Positions 12,525 to 24,145 of a stretch of 64,000 bases of DNA are shown here, piece by piece. A program made the position numbers and the translations under genes. The stretch is from Certhia americana. Its lineage: Eukaryota > Chordata > Aves > Passeriformes > Certhiidae. The notes beneath the pieces are model-generated. The model was not told where the DNA came from, ran no database searches, and was given only the letters and a program-made list of their open reading frames with translations. The stretch covers positions 311,830-375,829 of the forward strand of contig JAGMWU010000029.1 in NCBI GenBank assembly GCA_018697195.1, read 5' to 3'. How positions within the stretch are numbered: position 1 is the first letter of the stretch; each line of letters begins with the position of its first letter.

Positions 12525-14984
12525 GTGGGGCCTGCAGTGTGTGAATAACATCCCACAAATCCTGGTTCTGCTGTTAGTTGAGAAAACAAAGAATTTTCTG
12601 CAGCTCTAGAACAGAATTTTTTCTGCTAAAAATAACTTTTTTTTTTCCCAGCTTTGATATATCTATGTTTAAACTTAATTAAGTAAATAATAAATTCAAA
12701 CTTTACCACGTGGAGATTTGCCTGAACTGGAGAGTATGAAGTGACTTAGGCACCCAAGGGATAAACACAGATCCTGTGTTTATCCTGGAGATGTTTTTTC
12801 AATCATTTGTGTCTTCAAGAGTTCTCAAGAAGTTGTTATAACCCAGTTCCTGGTGAAATCACTGCCACCTTCTTCTGCCCTGGGTGAGTTTAAAGATCAT
12901 TGTCCCCACTGGCTGCAGGACTAAGCCAAGATGCTGAAATCTAACTTGTCATTCCAGCTTTTCTTCTCCTGTGTAAAACCTGTTTATAACACTTTTTGCT
13001 TAACTATATTCTGGAATTTTATGGAAATTGGATTTCTCCTGTCTACCAACTTGATTAGAAACAGACACTGGTGTCCAAACTGCTCAAACCTCCCTAAAAG
13101 AATAATTTAAAATATATCCTCCCTCTAATTAAGTGAAACCAATCCTTGAACAGTTTGACTTTACTTATAAAATACATTTTAGGATACTGACTTTGATCCC
13201 AGTTCATGTACTTTTGAGATTATTTAAATTAGACAAATCCATAGTTTTTGCAGCTCCAGACAAATCTGTAGTTTTTGTAGTTTTGCTATTTTGATGGTGA
13301 TGCTTATGCCCATCCAAATTAGAAAGAGATTGGTCTGACAGGGAGGAATCTTTTTGTTGCTCACTTCAGCTATGGGGAATTAGGTGTCAGTAAATAAAGC
13401 AAGCACAGGCAGAACAGAAAAGCTCCTGGTTAAATGTGAATGCCGCCATGGAAAACCAGGCTGGAAAAAGCCTTTATTGTGTACTGGAGGTACATTTTTT
13501 ACTGAAATCAGGTGATTTTGTTCTCCTCTAGGAGATGGCACCTCATGGTCTGTGTCCAGTAAAGTGCTGGAAAGGCATCTGGGGACCTCTTGGTTGAGGA
13601 CACCAAGGTCTGGCACATCCACTGGAAGACCATCAGGAGGAATCCAAGCCTGGAAAGCCTCTCAATTCCCTTTGTGCAGTGTAAGAAGTCTGTGATGATA
13701 AATGTTATTTAGAGGGTGATGCGCTGTCATAGCTTTACAGCATATCTACTTTTCTGAAAGTGCTAATATCTGGAGCCAAGCCTGCAGGGGGGGTTTATCT
13801 CATTCCTTCCTCCCAAGGAGCTTTTCCAAAGCTCAGTTCTACCTTCTCCTCCATGGATCAGCCCTTCTTCCTACAAAACCCTGAGGAATTGCAGTGCTCA
13901 CAACAACGTAGATTGTTAGATTATTCCCTCAAATGAGCTTCCTGTTGCTCTAAAATTTAATTAATTTCCAGATGTCATGATTTATGAGGTTAATATTTAA
14001 AGCCAGGGGTTCTCAAAAATGCTTTATTTTTCTATTCCCAAGGTGTGCAACATCCCAGAGAGACTCCAGAGCCATGGGTGATTTGTCTTCCCTTTGGGAG
14101 CAGCCTACAATAAAATCTGCTTCAAGGATCTTTGCCAGGAAGGCTGCAGATTTTTAATGGAAATTTTGCTTTGAAAAAAGCAAGAAGCAAGAAGCGACTT
14201 CTTAGGAGTGTGATGGAGGAAAGTCAAGCACAAGCTGGTATTTGCTGTTCATAACTCAGCACCTCAGCCTCTCCTCACGAAATCTGTTCCACAGTAAAGG
14301 ATCTGTGGGATTTGAGCTTGGAGAGCTTTGGGATTGTGACAAAGCCTGATATTGGTGGATCCTTGATGTGTTTGGCATGTTGAGTTTGGCTCTTTTCAGA
14401 GCTGACTCCTTCCTTCTCCAACCCCCTCTGTTCAGGGCTCAGCCTGTGCCAGTGAAATGCCCTGCACTGGGGACATGGATGGGATTAATTGGCAAAAATT
14501 CCCAGTTTCCTGCAGTGCTGGGGTCTGCCTTTTGACCTGTTCCAATGCACAGTCCTTGCATGGAGCCCAGCCAACTCCAAGCCTGGTTTTAGTCAGAAGT
14601 TTTAGGTCTTTAGATATAAAACTGTCCATAGGAAGCCTTTGGAGTTTGTTTGGTTCTGAGAGTAGTACTCATTTGGTAACAAAGGAGAGTCTGGAGAGAA
14701 CAGCCTGAAAAACTCAGCTCAGTGATCTTAAAATCTTTATACTTTTGAGAGGTGGCTTAAATTGTTCCTGGAATTAATGATGGATTAAGGTACGTGCTCT
14801 TCATTCTCTGTTACAGCTTCCTGTCACTGCAGGGGCCACTGAATTGAGGACCTGGACAATGAAAGAATGGGAAAGGTGGCTCAGAATTCCTTGTCTGGCT
14901 TGGAGAGCCTTCCCTGGCTGAGGTCAGGGCACACCCAAATGTCCAGGGCTGTCTCCATTCCCTCTGACCATCGCCTTCTGCATC
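12525..14984. other. Gene-free stretch, nothing recognised
   Basis: No coding region is supported. A ~33-bp direct repeat (AGACAAATC..TAGTTTTTG) occurs near 13231-13280. The rest has no recognisable feature. Confidence 0.5.
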
Positions 14985-15139
14985 TCCTGCTGGGGCTTCC
15001 ATCCCTGGAAGCATCCAAGGCCAGGCTGGATGGGACTTGGAGCACCCTGGGACAGTGGGAGGTATCCCTGCCATGGCAGAGTGTGGAGCTGAATGGGATT
15101 GAAGGTCCTTTCCAACCCAAACTATTCCATGATTCTCCA
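14985..15139 (+). mobile_element. CR1 LINE 3' end
   Basis: Reads in CR1 sense orientation: GGGGCTTCCATCCCTGGAAG, CCAAGGCCAGGCTGGATGGG, CCTGGGACAGTGGGAGGT, CCCTGCCATGGCAG, then TCCTTTCCAACCCAAACTAT and the degenerate ATTCCATGATTCT tail. The ~100-codon open frames on both strands here are repeat noise. Confidence 0.87.
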
Positions 15140-15528
15140 ATCCACCAGCAATACCAAAAATATTGACTCAGCAGAGCGGTGAGCCTGTGAGGATGTGAAA
15201 ACAGAAACTGCAACAAACCTAGCTGAGGTGCTTCATCCCTGGCTGCTGTTGTGGTCTCTGTTCTGATCCCTCCTAAAGATCTGCTGTACCAGGAAGCAGC
15301 TGGAAACCTCCCAGGAATTTCACCACTTGTTGAAAGGGAAATTTCACTAAATTTACCAGCAGATCAGAAAGCTGATTCCAGTTTCGATTACATATTCCAA
15401 GACAGGTTTAGGTCAATAGGGAACAATAATTTAGAACAATAGGGAAACTTTCACCTTCCTGTTCTAAAACAGCTGCTCTGGGTCTCTGAGACATGAGAAA
15501 CAACTTGTTTGCAATAGAGACACAGTTA
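15140..15528. other. Gene-free stretch, nothing recognised
   Basis: Short interval between the CR1 tail and the local duplication. No feature can be supported. Confidence 0.5.
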
Positions 15529-15694
15529 AGAAAATTACCCTCATAAGGTTCAGGCACAGGAACCCATTGATTTCTGAGGGGCTGGGATGAATGGCAGAGG
15601 AAAAACCTTATTTTTAGTTCTGCTATTTCTGGCTGCAGATTATTGAGACAGTGTAAATGCAGCTCTTTGATTTGAGTATGAGGTGTGTTATGGG
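15529..15694 (+). repeat. Local duplication, copy 1
   Basis: About 165 bp beginning AGAAAATTACCCTCATAAGG, with a second diverged copy in the same orientation at 16658-16822. Shared blocks include GATTTCTGAGGGGCTG and GATGAATGGCAGAGGAAAAA. It does not resemble a repeat family I know, so it may be a local duplication or two fragments of an unrecognised interspersed repeat. Confidence 0.75.
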
Positions 15695-16657
15695 AGCTTT
15701 AACATTTCAAGGCTGGGTCAATTCCACCAATATTCGTGGAGCCTCACAGTTTCAAGGCAGCACAGGGAGAATCCTGCTGGATACAAATTGACTTAAATTT
15801 CCCAGGAGAAAGAAAAAAATAAATTATAAGAGCTGGTCCCATCTGAGATAGGAGGACTGTGAAAATGGAGATGAGTGTCTCTCAGTCTCCTCCCTACCAA
15901 TTCCATTCATCTCAGCCAGGAGTGTCAGTAACCTTGGCAACTCCATGTTTGTTTTTTGTTTTCTTCTCTGCTTCTGTGACAACTAAAATTCCCTTTTTTT
16001 ACTATTGTATTTTGTGGTGATGTAAAACCAAGGCCCAAATCGCATCATGTTAAAGGAGGCAGAGGAAGGAAAAAGCTCAGGATGCTTTTTTAATGCAAAT
16101 TTTATGTATCTATAAGCTTGGGGTAGCTGAGACAGCTGAGATGTGATTGTAATGTTTTCAAGAGGTTTATTTTGTCAATAAATCTTGCTGTGTGGGGATA
16201 TTTAATTCCCTCTAAAATGCCACTGAAATAAAAATAAAGGGACAGAGATCTGGGGGAGGTTCCTGCCATCAAAAGCCATCCTGGAGGAGAAGTGACCAGT
16301 GACGTTGTGAAGTTGAGGCCTTTAATGTGGAGGTTCCTCAAGTAAAGCCACTTCTCTCTCACCTGGGCTACAAAGCCTTCCCAAGCCACCTGTCCAGTGA
16401 AAAGTTCAGGTGTCAGCTTTATTCTTCAAACAACAGCAGAAGGCTCCAGACCTCAGAAATGGAAAGTTTGCTGAGAATGCCTCAGAAATGAGTTCTGAGT
16501 AGTTTCTGTGTCAGGGAAAGAGTTTTTCCTGCTGTATCCACACATATCCTGAGGGTCTGGAGTGGCAGCTCCATGCTGGCTGTGTATCACAGCCCTTCCT
16601 CACTACTTGGCTACTCCAGGGTGAGAGGAATGTGCTGTGAACCTGCCGAAAATCCCC
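15695..16657. other. Spacer between the duplicated segments
   Basis: No gene or recognisable repeat. It separates the two ~165-bp direct copies. Confidence 0.5.
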
Positions 16658-16822
16658 AGAAAATCACCCTCATAAGGTTCAGGTACAGCAAACAAATGAT
16701 TTCTGAGGGGCTGCGATGAATGGCAGAGGAAAAAAACCTTATATTTGGCTCTGCTCTTTCTGGCTGCAAATTATTGAGAAGTGTAAATGAACTATTTGAT
16801 TTGAATATGAGAGGTTTGTATG
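16658..16822 (+). repeat. Local duplication, copy 2
   Basis: Second copy of the 15529-15694 segment, beginning AGAAAATCACCCTCATAAGG. It has scattered substitutions and small indels, so the duplication is not recent. Confidence 0.75.
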
Positions 16823-19007
16823 ACCAGCTCAATACCAGCCCTAAAACCTGCCCAAATGTCTGCACCAAGCACTTGTTCCACAGGCAATTTACTCCATTAA
16901 GGCCATGTTTTAACCTTGGCTTCAGCCACCTGATAAATATTTTTTCATTTTGAGAGTTCCAGATTCCAAGGCAGAATCACATCCATGAATTTTTAGCTGA
17001 CTGGCAAAGATGGGGATTTCTTCTGGACACCTCAGAATTTTAAAATCTCATACTAAGACTAAATAAACATGAGGAATTCTGTATATACCCATTAAATTTC
17101 CAGGATTTTTGTGCTCCATAGCATGTGCCATGCTCAGCTTTTCCTCTGGTTGCCCCAGCTGCATTTTAAGCACTTGATCCTTGTTTTTTTAAGCAAGATG
17201 CTGCACTTGGAAGCTGCAGATCCTCTGCTGTGTTTTCCTATTGCTGATCTATGATTTAACTTCCAAAGTTCTGCACTGCTAAAGGACTTTGATAGAAGGT
17301 CAAGCTTGTTGATTATGAAAAAGTAATTGAAATTTGTTTTATTGGGGCAGGGGAAGGAAGGGAAGATGATTTGTATGTATCTGATAATAGAAAACATTAT
17401 GGTCATTTATTTCAGTTTCTGTAATTGAATTTCAAACCTTTCAAGTTGAGGCGTGTGCACTGTGGATACATCCAGCCCAGAAACTTTCTGTCATTCCCTC
17501 ATCCACTTTTGATCAATTTTAGTGATTGTATGGATTTGTCTTTCCAGAAGTTGAATCCCAGCCTGTACTTAAAGAGCAGCAGCTGAAGGAGTTGCATTAT
17601 TGGCAAACAGCTAACGTGGGTCAGGCTGCTAATTGCTGCTGCCAGAGCCTGCAGAGCTGCCTGCAACACGGGGAATTCATTCCCTGCTCCTGAAATGGAC
17701 TGGGCAGGGAAACAGGGGCTCCTGGAATTTGTCATGCATCCTTTCCCCTGTAATACATGTGCATTAATCACTGTGTGTTCACTGAAACTCAGCACACTTC
17801 CATCAGCCGGGCTAACTTTGAAACATGGAAATTGGTAATTTTGGGGTTTTTGATCCAGAGGGATCTGCAGGGCTTTATTTTGCATTTTCCAGCCCTGAGG
17901 GGAGGAAGCTGAAGCAGCACAGCAGGGCAGGAAGAGCTTGCCTGGGGCCTGGTTGTGCAAAACTTTACCTGAGTGTGTTCTAAAAGTTTATGCATGTCCC
18001 AGACAGAGGAAGGATAGGGAGAGGAAGGCAGGCCATCGATGAGGGAATTCCTTGCTTTTCTGAAGATCCAGATGATCCCGGAGATGACAGAGTTCACCTG
18101 CCTGCAGGGAAATTCAGGGCACCTCTCCCAAATGTTGTTTTCTTTGGCAGAAAAGAAATGTTGTTGCCCTGCTCATCTCCAAGCAGCTCAAAATGTTGAG
18201 GTTGGCAATGTCTGACTGGCTTTCCCTCCCTTAAAACAAACCAATTATCCAGGCCTGACAAGAATAGAAACAGAAGGTGGTAATTTCTTGCACTCTTTAA
18301 TTGCTTCCCAAAGAGGATAAAGCAGTTACTTAAAAAGACTCAGTCTTCATCTGCACTGTTGAAATAAAGCCTTTTGAGGATAACTTAAAAGGACAGATGA
18401 AGAGCCTTGGTTTGTTAAGGGGAGCCAGGCCTAAATGAGCTGCTGCCTTCAACAAACCTTGCCTATCATTAGGAATTCTCTCTGTCCTAGGAAACAGTGC
18501 AAATAGCATGGGAATTAATGCAGGGCCTCCAAAAACAGAACAAGATTTGGGTAGCTGGGGTTTCAGAAGCCATTAGGAGTTCTTGCAGTAGAAAACAGTT
18601 CAATGGATAGGGAGCAGGCGTGAGGTGTGGATTATCCCACAGGAACCCAGCAATTTTCTGTGAGATCTCAGGCTGAGAATTTTGGTGTCCAGGAATTCAG
18701 TCCTCAGATCTGTCCGTTGTGCCATTATCCAGGATTTACACTGATTTCTTTCTATTATCTCTGTGGTCAGGAATATCCCCGTGCTTCTCTCTAGTCCCTT
18801 GCTCTTGGGCAGGTTCATTCTACACTGCGCTGACATTACAGGGGTCAGGGCATGTTCTGTTTGGGGTTTTTGGATATATAACCTCCCTGATCTGCCCTGT
18901 GGGAAGCAAACAAGTGGCAGTGGCCAAAATCTGTTTCATGAGTTCTCAGAGCATTGCTCTGCCCATGAAAAACAGCACAGGGACAGCTGAGATAAGAAAG
19001 TGATCCC
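16823..19007. other. Gene-free stretch, nothing recognised
   Basis: Open frames on the - strand reach 153 codons (17499-17960) but show no domain or splice structure. No RNA gene or clear transposon is visible. Confidence 0.5.
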
Positions 19008-19205
19008 TGTAATGGGTTGCAGTGCAAAATGTAACCAAAAGTGCATATTCTATCACCATAGAACTGTTATTCCTATTCCCATATCTTCGCCTGAGTGCCC
19101 CTTCATTTCAAAATTATAATAATTGTGAGGGAGGGGGTTTAAATTCTCCATTCCAAGGGAGGCTCCTGCCTTCCTTAGCAGACACCTGTTGTTCAAACTA
19201 CAACA
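19008..19205 (-). mobile_element. Solo LTR, LTR5-like, internally deleted
   Basis: The left end (GGGTTGCAGTGCAAAATGTAACC, then CATATTCTATCACCAT) and the right end (GGCTCCTGCCTTCCTTAGCA...) match the two ends of the longer LTR at 36669-37359, but the ~490 bp between them are missing. The flanking 5-bp repeat is ATCCC/ATCCT (19003-19007 and 19206-19210), with one mismatch. On the - strand it starts TGTTGTAGTTTG. I recognise this as a songbird LTR family (TguLTR5-like, from memory). Confidence 0.8.
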
Positions 19206-20269
19206 ATCCTTTAGATAATGGCGATCCTGGTGATCAGAGCACAGTGCGAGCCTGCAACTGCTGCATTTTTATGCTTATGAAAAAATCGGGATGTGAATTT
19301 CCCGCCCTGGGCCAGCCTGAATCCCCTGAAGCTCTTTGTGTTGTTCCCCATGGGAGCTCAGTGCCTGAAAACAGGATAAAAGTAAGCTGTGCTTGTTATC
19401 TGCCAGAGCTGCCGGCAGCTCAGGGTGGGACAGGGAAATATCTGCACTTAATAAAGTCCCTACTTGGAAATTTCAGCTATGCAGGTGGGATGTCTTCAAA
19501 ATACACAGCAGCAAAATGTTCTTTATTGTGCTGATGTCATTCATGCCCCACCTGTGGCACTCATTCCTGGCTGAAGGGATGAAGATCCTGGTTTGTGTGA
19601 ATAAACCTGATTCTCTGCCTTCTTCTGGGTCTTTGACTTGATTAAATTTGTTAATCCTGGTTTCTCTGTGTGTTTTCTCCTTCCTTTGTCCCCTCTCCCT
19701 TCTCTCCTTTGTCTTTCTCTTTGTATCTGTGAAACATGGGAAGCTTTGGATGCTTCCATGCCCAGTTTGATCCATTGGATAGGTGCTTTTTAACTAGAAA
19801 AAATACTCCCAACCAAAATGAAAATAAAAGTTGGAGCCAGCTTTAATGAGAGCATGCAGAGAATATTCCCTAGGGGCAGTTCTTGAGGATGTTAGGTAAT
19901 TCCTTTTTTTATAAAGTGTAACATAAGCTGGAAAGATGGTGTGGAAACACTTATGCTGCTGCCAGAACACACAGGAACAAAGGACAGCAGGGAAGGGGTG
20001 TAAAGAAAACCAGGGAAAACTTGATCTGCTGAATAATTGCATTCCTGCAAGAAGTTTTTCCAGCATAGAAATGCTTAAAAAAAAGGAAGGAAGGCATCCT
20101 CCTGCTGCTGGCAGTCAGAGGGATTTGATTTCTCCAGGAATGGGATGTGGTCTTGCTTGGAAGCGTGGCAGCCCCACACTAGCTGCTGGAACTCGGTCAG
20201 GGCTGGCAATTTGCATCCCTCATTAAGAAGAATCACATGCAATTTCTTGTACGTGACTTTTGGCTGCTG
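19206..20269. other. Gene-free stretch, nothing recognised
   Basis: A 170-codon open frame enters from the adjacent LTR (19022-19534). It begins inside retroviral LTR sequence and has no recognisable domain, so I do not call it a gene. The rest is unremarkable. Confidence 0.5.
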
Positions 20270-20288
20270 TAGGGTTAGGGTTAGGGTT
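20270..20288 (+). repeat. Short interstitial telomere-like repeat
   Basis: Three tandem copies of the vertebrate telomere hexamer appear as TAGGGTTAGGGTTAGGGTT. The tract is 19 bp and exact. Short tracts of this kind arise at repaired breaks or by chance. Confidence 0.8.
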
Positions 20289-22610
20289 GTGATTTTTAAG
20301 TCTGTTTTCCTCTGGACAACTGAAAGACAATTCAGCTCCAAGGGTTTAGGGAAACCTTTCTTAACCTGAAGGATGAAAACAGAGGAAAAGTTCCTGCTAA
20401 GGAAGAAAGGAGCTATCACTGCCTGGGGACTGGGAGGAGTCAGGTGATTTCTGTGAGTGAGAGGAGCCTCACTTGCATGGGGATGTGGGTAGGACAAAAG
20501 TCCCTAAGATATTTCTTCTTTCTTCCTCTGTGAACCAACTCTTTAATTTATCTTGGTCTCCCTGCTGAATTGAGGAGATCTGTTCCATTGGAAACTGGTA
20601 TTTTGAAGCAGTTCCTGTCCCAAATGATAGTGAATAATCAGAATTTCCTGTGAAGTAGCATGAGGGGGGGGAAGGAGCAGAACTAAACCAGTTTCACATA
20701 AAAAAACTTCCATAATCATTCATGATATTGATGGAAATATTCTTCCATTGGAGCGAGTGGGTTTTGTTTTGTTCTTGGTTTGGCCTTGTATGGCAGATTC
20801 CAGAGTAACTGGAATTTTTTCGCCGATGGAAATACCACAAAAACCATTAAACAGTGGTTCATTACGAAGGCTGTGATGCCAGGCTCCGTCTTATGGAGCA
20901 GAGGGAATATCCTGCAAATATCCAAGGGATGTGCTCAGGAGCAGGACAGGAGGGGGAGCTCCCAGTGCATCGAGGAGCAGATCCCTCGGTGCTTTGAGTT
21001 TAGGAGGGAAAATCAGTTTCAGCCTGTCCCTATGATCGCTTAAAGCCACACATGCCCCGGATTTGAACCAGACCCCTAAAGGGTGAAAGGCTCTGTCTCT
21101 CCCCGTGAATCCCCAGAGGATGCAGCTGCTCCCAACACGGATTTGTAACAAATCCTGACCCGAGGGCAGCCTTTGCTTTCCTTCCTCTGATCATCAATGG
21201 CAATTTAAAGATATCCCTTTCTTTCCACTCTTCCCCTGCCTATTGCACCCTTTTCTGCCTTCTGCCATCTAAATCCAGCTAAATCTTCTGAAAGGAGATT
21301 AAGAACTGGTAGATTTTAAACAGTGTAAACCAAGGTGGATGCTCGCATTCCAAGCGGTTTTTTTCCCACAGTTCCTTGATAGACGAAGAAGTCCTGAGCT
21401 TAACCTGCTTCTTCAAAGGAAGATTCAAAACACATCTGACCAGAAATGCAAATTTTCTTGTTGATTCTAACCCTGACCAACCTCTGCTGTTGGATTTCCA
21501 CTCCCTGCTCTGCTCTTCCTGGCATTCCCTGCTTCACCTTCCTTTTCTTCTTGCAAAATCCTTATTGACTTCAGGGGGATTTGTATCAGAGTAGCATCGG
21601 TTGAGATTTTCCACCCTTTGGCCTGAGTTCTGCTGCACCTCAATTCACACCACTCTGTACTCCAGGAGTAAAGGAGCTCCAGGATGTCCCTATGGAATTC
21701 CTGATGGATTGTCGGATATTTGCAGCAGGGATGTGCTCTTTGCTCAGTGCTTTCGTGGACTCAAGGAGAACATGAAGAACAAGGGCAGGATGTGGCTGAG
21801 GTGCTGCTCAGCTCTGTTGTGTACCTCTGTTTGCTGGCACTTTCTGAGGTATTTAAAAAATACAAGATGATCACCAGCTGACTGTTAATTAATGCAAATG
21901 CATGTGTCTGCCTTCAGTTCATCTTCCAAGATCCCTCCAGTTCCTTGTGTAACTCTCCTCTTGTATGTTTTCCAAATTTTATGACCTCGTAAGAGCAAGC
22001 ATTCTTTAAAACAGGATTTAAATCACAATATTACCCTTGTGTTTCATTTTTTAAATGTTATTGTAAAAGAACCATCAAAAATTACAGTGGAATTAGGCAA
22101 CTCCCAGGATTTCTTTTGGACTGTTCAGACAAAGGGGATGTCACAATTCGTGCAAAGACTCTCTGTCATTGTCCTATTGATTTTAGGTTCCCTGCCATGC
22201 TCAGTGCAGCTGAGGAGTGAGGGGTGACACTTCCAGAAGGGGCTGCTGATCTCAGGGCTTTATTTTGGGTTTGGCAGCCCAGCCTGGAATAATTTACAGG
22301 AGTGAGGTTTGAACTTGGAGCTGTCCTCACTTTTCTCTCCACTGTATTTATTTGTGGGTGGCTGAAACCAGGTAAGGTCAAATCTTGATCTCTCCTTAAG
22401 ATCCCTGTAGATAATTTAGACATTAATCAAGCTCTGTGCTCTCTCCTTCCCTTCCTGAGCATTCCTGACCTGGGACCAGCATGAGGAAGCAAGTAAGGTC
22501 AAGTGGGAATGTCTTCAACAGCCCCACATCCCCACTAAGCCAAGATGATTTATCCCTTTCCTGCCTCATCCTTCTGCTGAAAATTCACTCTTGGAGACAA
22601 CAGAAACTCT
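20289..22610. other. Gene-free stretch, nothing recognised
   Basis: About 2.3 kb without a supportable gene, RNA gene or transposon. Open frames are below 100 codons and overlap on both strands. Confidence 0.5.
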
Positions 22611-22716
22611 TTTCTCTTCTCTTCTCTTCTCTTCTCTTCTCTTCTCTTCTCTTCTCTTNNNNNNNNNNTCTCTTCTCTTCTCTTCTCTTCTCTTCTCTTC
22701 TCTTCTCTTCTCTTCC
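22611..22716. repeat. (TTCTC)n microsatellite with assembly gap
   Basis: A long uninterrupted pentanucleotide array (CTTCT/CTCTT phases) is broken by ten N at 22659-22668. The true array length is unknown. Its strong pyrimidine/purine strand asymmetry makes it both triplex-prone and difficult to assemble. Confidence 0.95.
22659..22668. other. Assembly gap (10 N)
   Basis: Ten unknown bases lie within the pentanucleotide array. The placeholder length should not be taken as the true gap size. Confidence 0.98.
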
Positions 22717-24000
22717 CTTTTTTAAAAAATAAAGAAATAATTTTTGCAGATTGCTCCCACAGGTTTGCAGGTTCTCTCCCACATTGCTTGGGAGATTTTC
22801 CTTCAAAGTTTTGTCTGAGCAGAGCAGGAACATCTTCCCTTTTTCTTCCCTGTCTCAGATCAATATAATGACCTTCACCAGAGCTGTAATTGCATTGGGC
22901 AGGGATGCATCAAACCTCAGAATATTTGATTTGTCCTCAACCTGAGGTGAGGACTCTCAGTATATTTTTTTCTCCCTGGCCCTCTGCAAGTGTAATTCTG
23001 TTTAAACCCGTGGGGATTGCTCTGAGATTGCTCTCATAAAGGAGGTGGGTTAATATCCCTCCTGTCCTTGGCTTTACTGCAGACAGTGGCAACGAGAGGC
23101 CTAATTAGCGTGATTGGGTTGGTGCTTATGGAGGTTGCTCCAAGAGAAACTGGACTGACACCATGAAACTCATTAAACTCAGTGCTTCAAACATTGTGGC
23201 TTTATGTGGAAGAGAAAAGAAATCCAGCAAGAGGGAAGTCAAAGTAGAATCCTCATTAGAGTAATTAGTGCAAGTCATTATTTCCTAGAAGCCTCAAATG
23301 GGCACATTTATTCTGAGGAGATGCCAAGGGTATGGCTGGATGGAGCTGCCTTGGGAGGGGAGGAAGGAGAGGGGGTTTGCCCACATTCCCTGGTGAGGTG
23401 ATGGGTGATCCTATTAACTCAGCACAGCTAATCCCCTTTCATGGTGCTCATTTTCTGCCATTATCTTTATTTGGCTGCTGATTTCCCTCATGGAATTCTT
23501 CTGCCATTCCAATGCTTTCTGAGTAGGAATTGAAAAAGGGAAAAATCCTGCCTGGACTGCAGCAGTGTTCCTGGAAGGAAAAGGAGCTGCTGAGTTCTGA
23601 GAGAGCATCTCCAATAAAACCTTCTGCTGGTGGTGGCATCTCCTTGGAGTATCTGTGTTCCCGTTCCTGGAATCCATCATGTTCTTTCCTGCTAAAGCTG
23701 GAATGTGTTTCCTCAGTCAATATTAACAAACAGCTTTGCCAGCAAACTTCCTGCACTTGGAATGATTGAAGGAGAAAAGGAGATCATGGACTAGAATGGG
23801 GAAGTGATTTGATAAAGTCCTGGAATGCGTTCCTGGGCCCCCAATTGCAATTCCAGTGTTGGGGGCATGTGGGGTCACCCCTTGGGTCACTTCTGACCTT
23901 TCAAAAAGAGCACACCCTTCAGAACCTCCTGCTCTGGTCTCCGTCCACAATTCCTCATGGGCGCGCCTTTTATCAGCGAAATTTTCATCTGCCCAGAGCA
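22717..24000. other. Gene-free stretch, nothing recognised
   Basis: No gene, RNA gene or clear repeat is supported. The open frames near 23414-23769 overlap on both strands and have no domain. Confidence 0.5.
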
Positions 24001-24145
24001 GCTGAAAGTGGATCCCTGGAAGTATCAAAGGCCAGGCTGGACCAGTTTTTGAGCATCCTGGGATTGTGGATGATGTCCCTGCCCGTGGCAGGCGGTGGAA
24101 TTACATGAACTTTGGGGTCCCTTGCTACCCAAACCATTCCATGAT
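24001..24145 (+). mobile_element. CR1 LINE 3' end
   Basis: Sense-orientation CR1 tail: GGATCCCTGGAAGTATCAAA, GGCCAGGCTGGACCAG, GATGTCCCTGCCCGTGGCAG, CCCAAACCATTCCATGAT. It is diverged and 5'-truncated. Confidence 0.83.

Noticed and set aside
19022..19534. 170-codon + frame
   Set aside because: Starts inside an LTR and continues into unremarkable sequence without domain or splice support.
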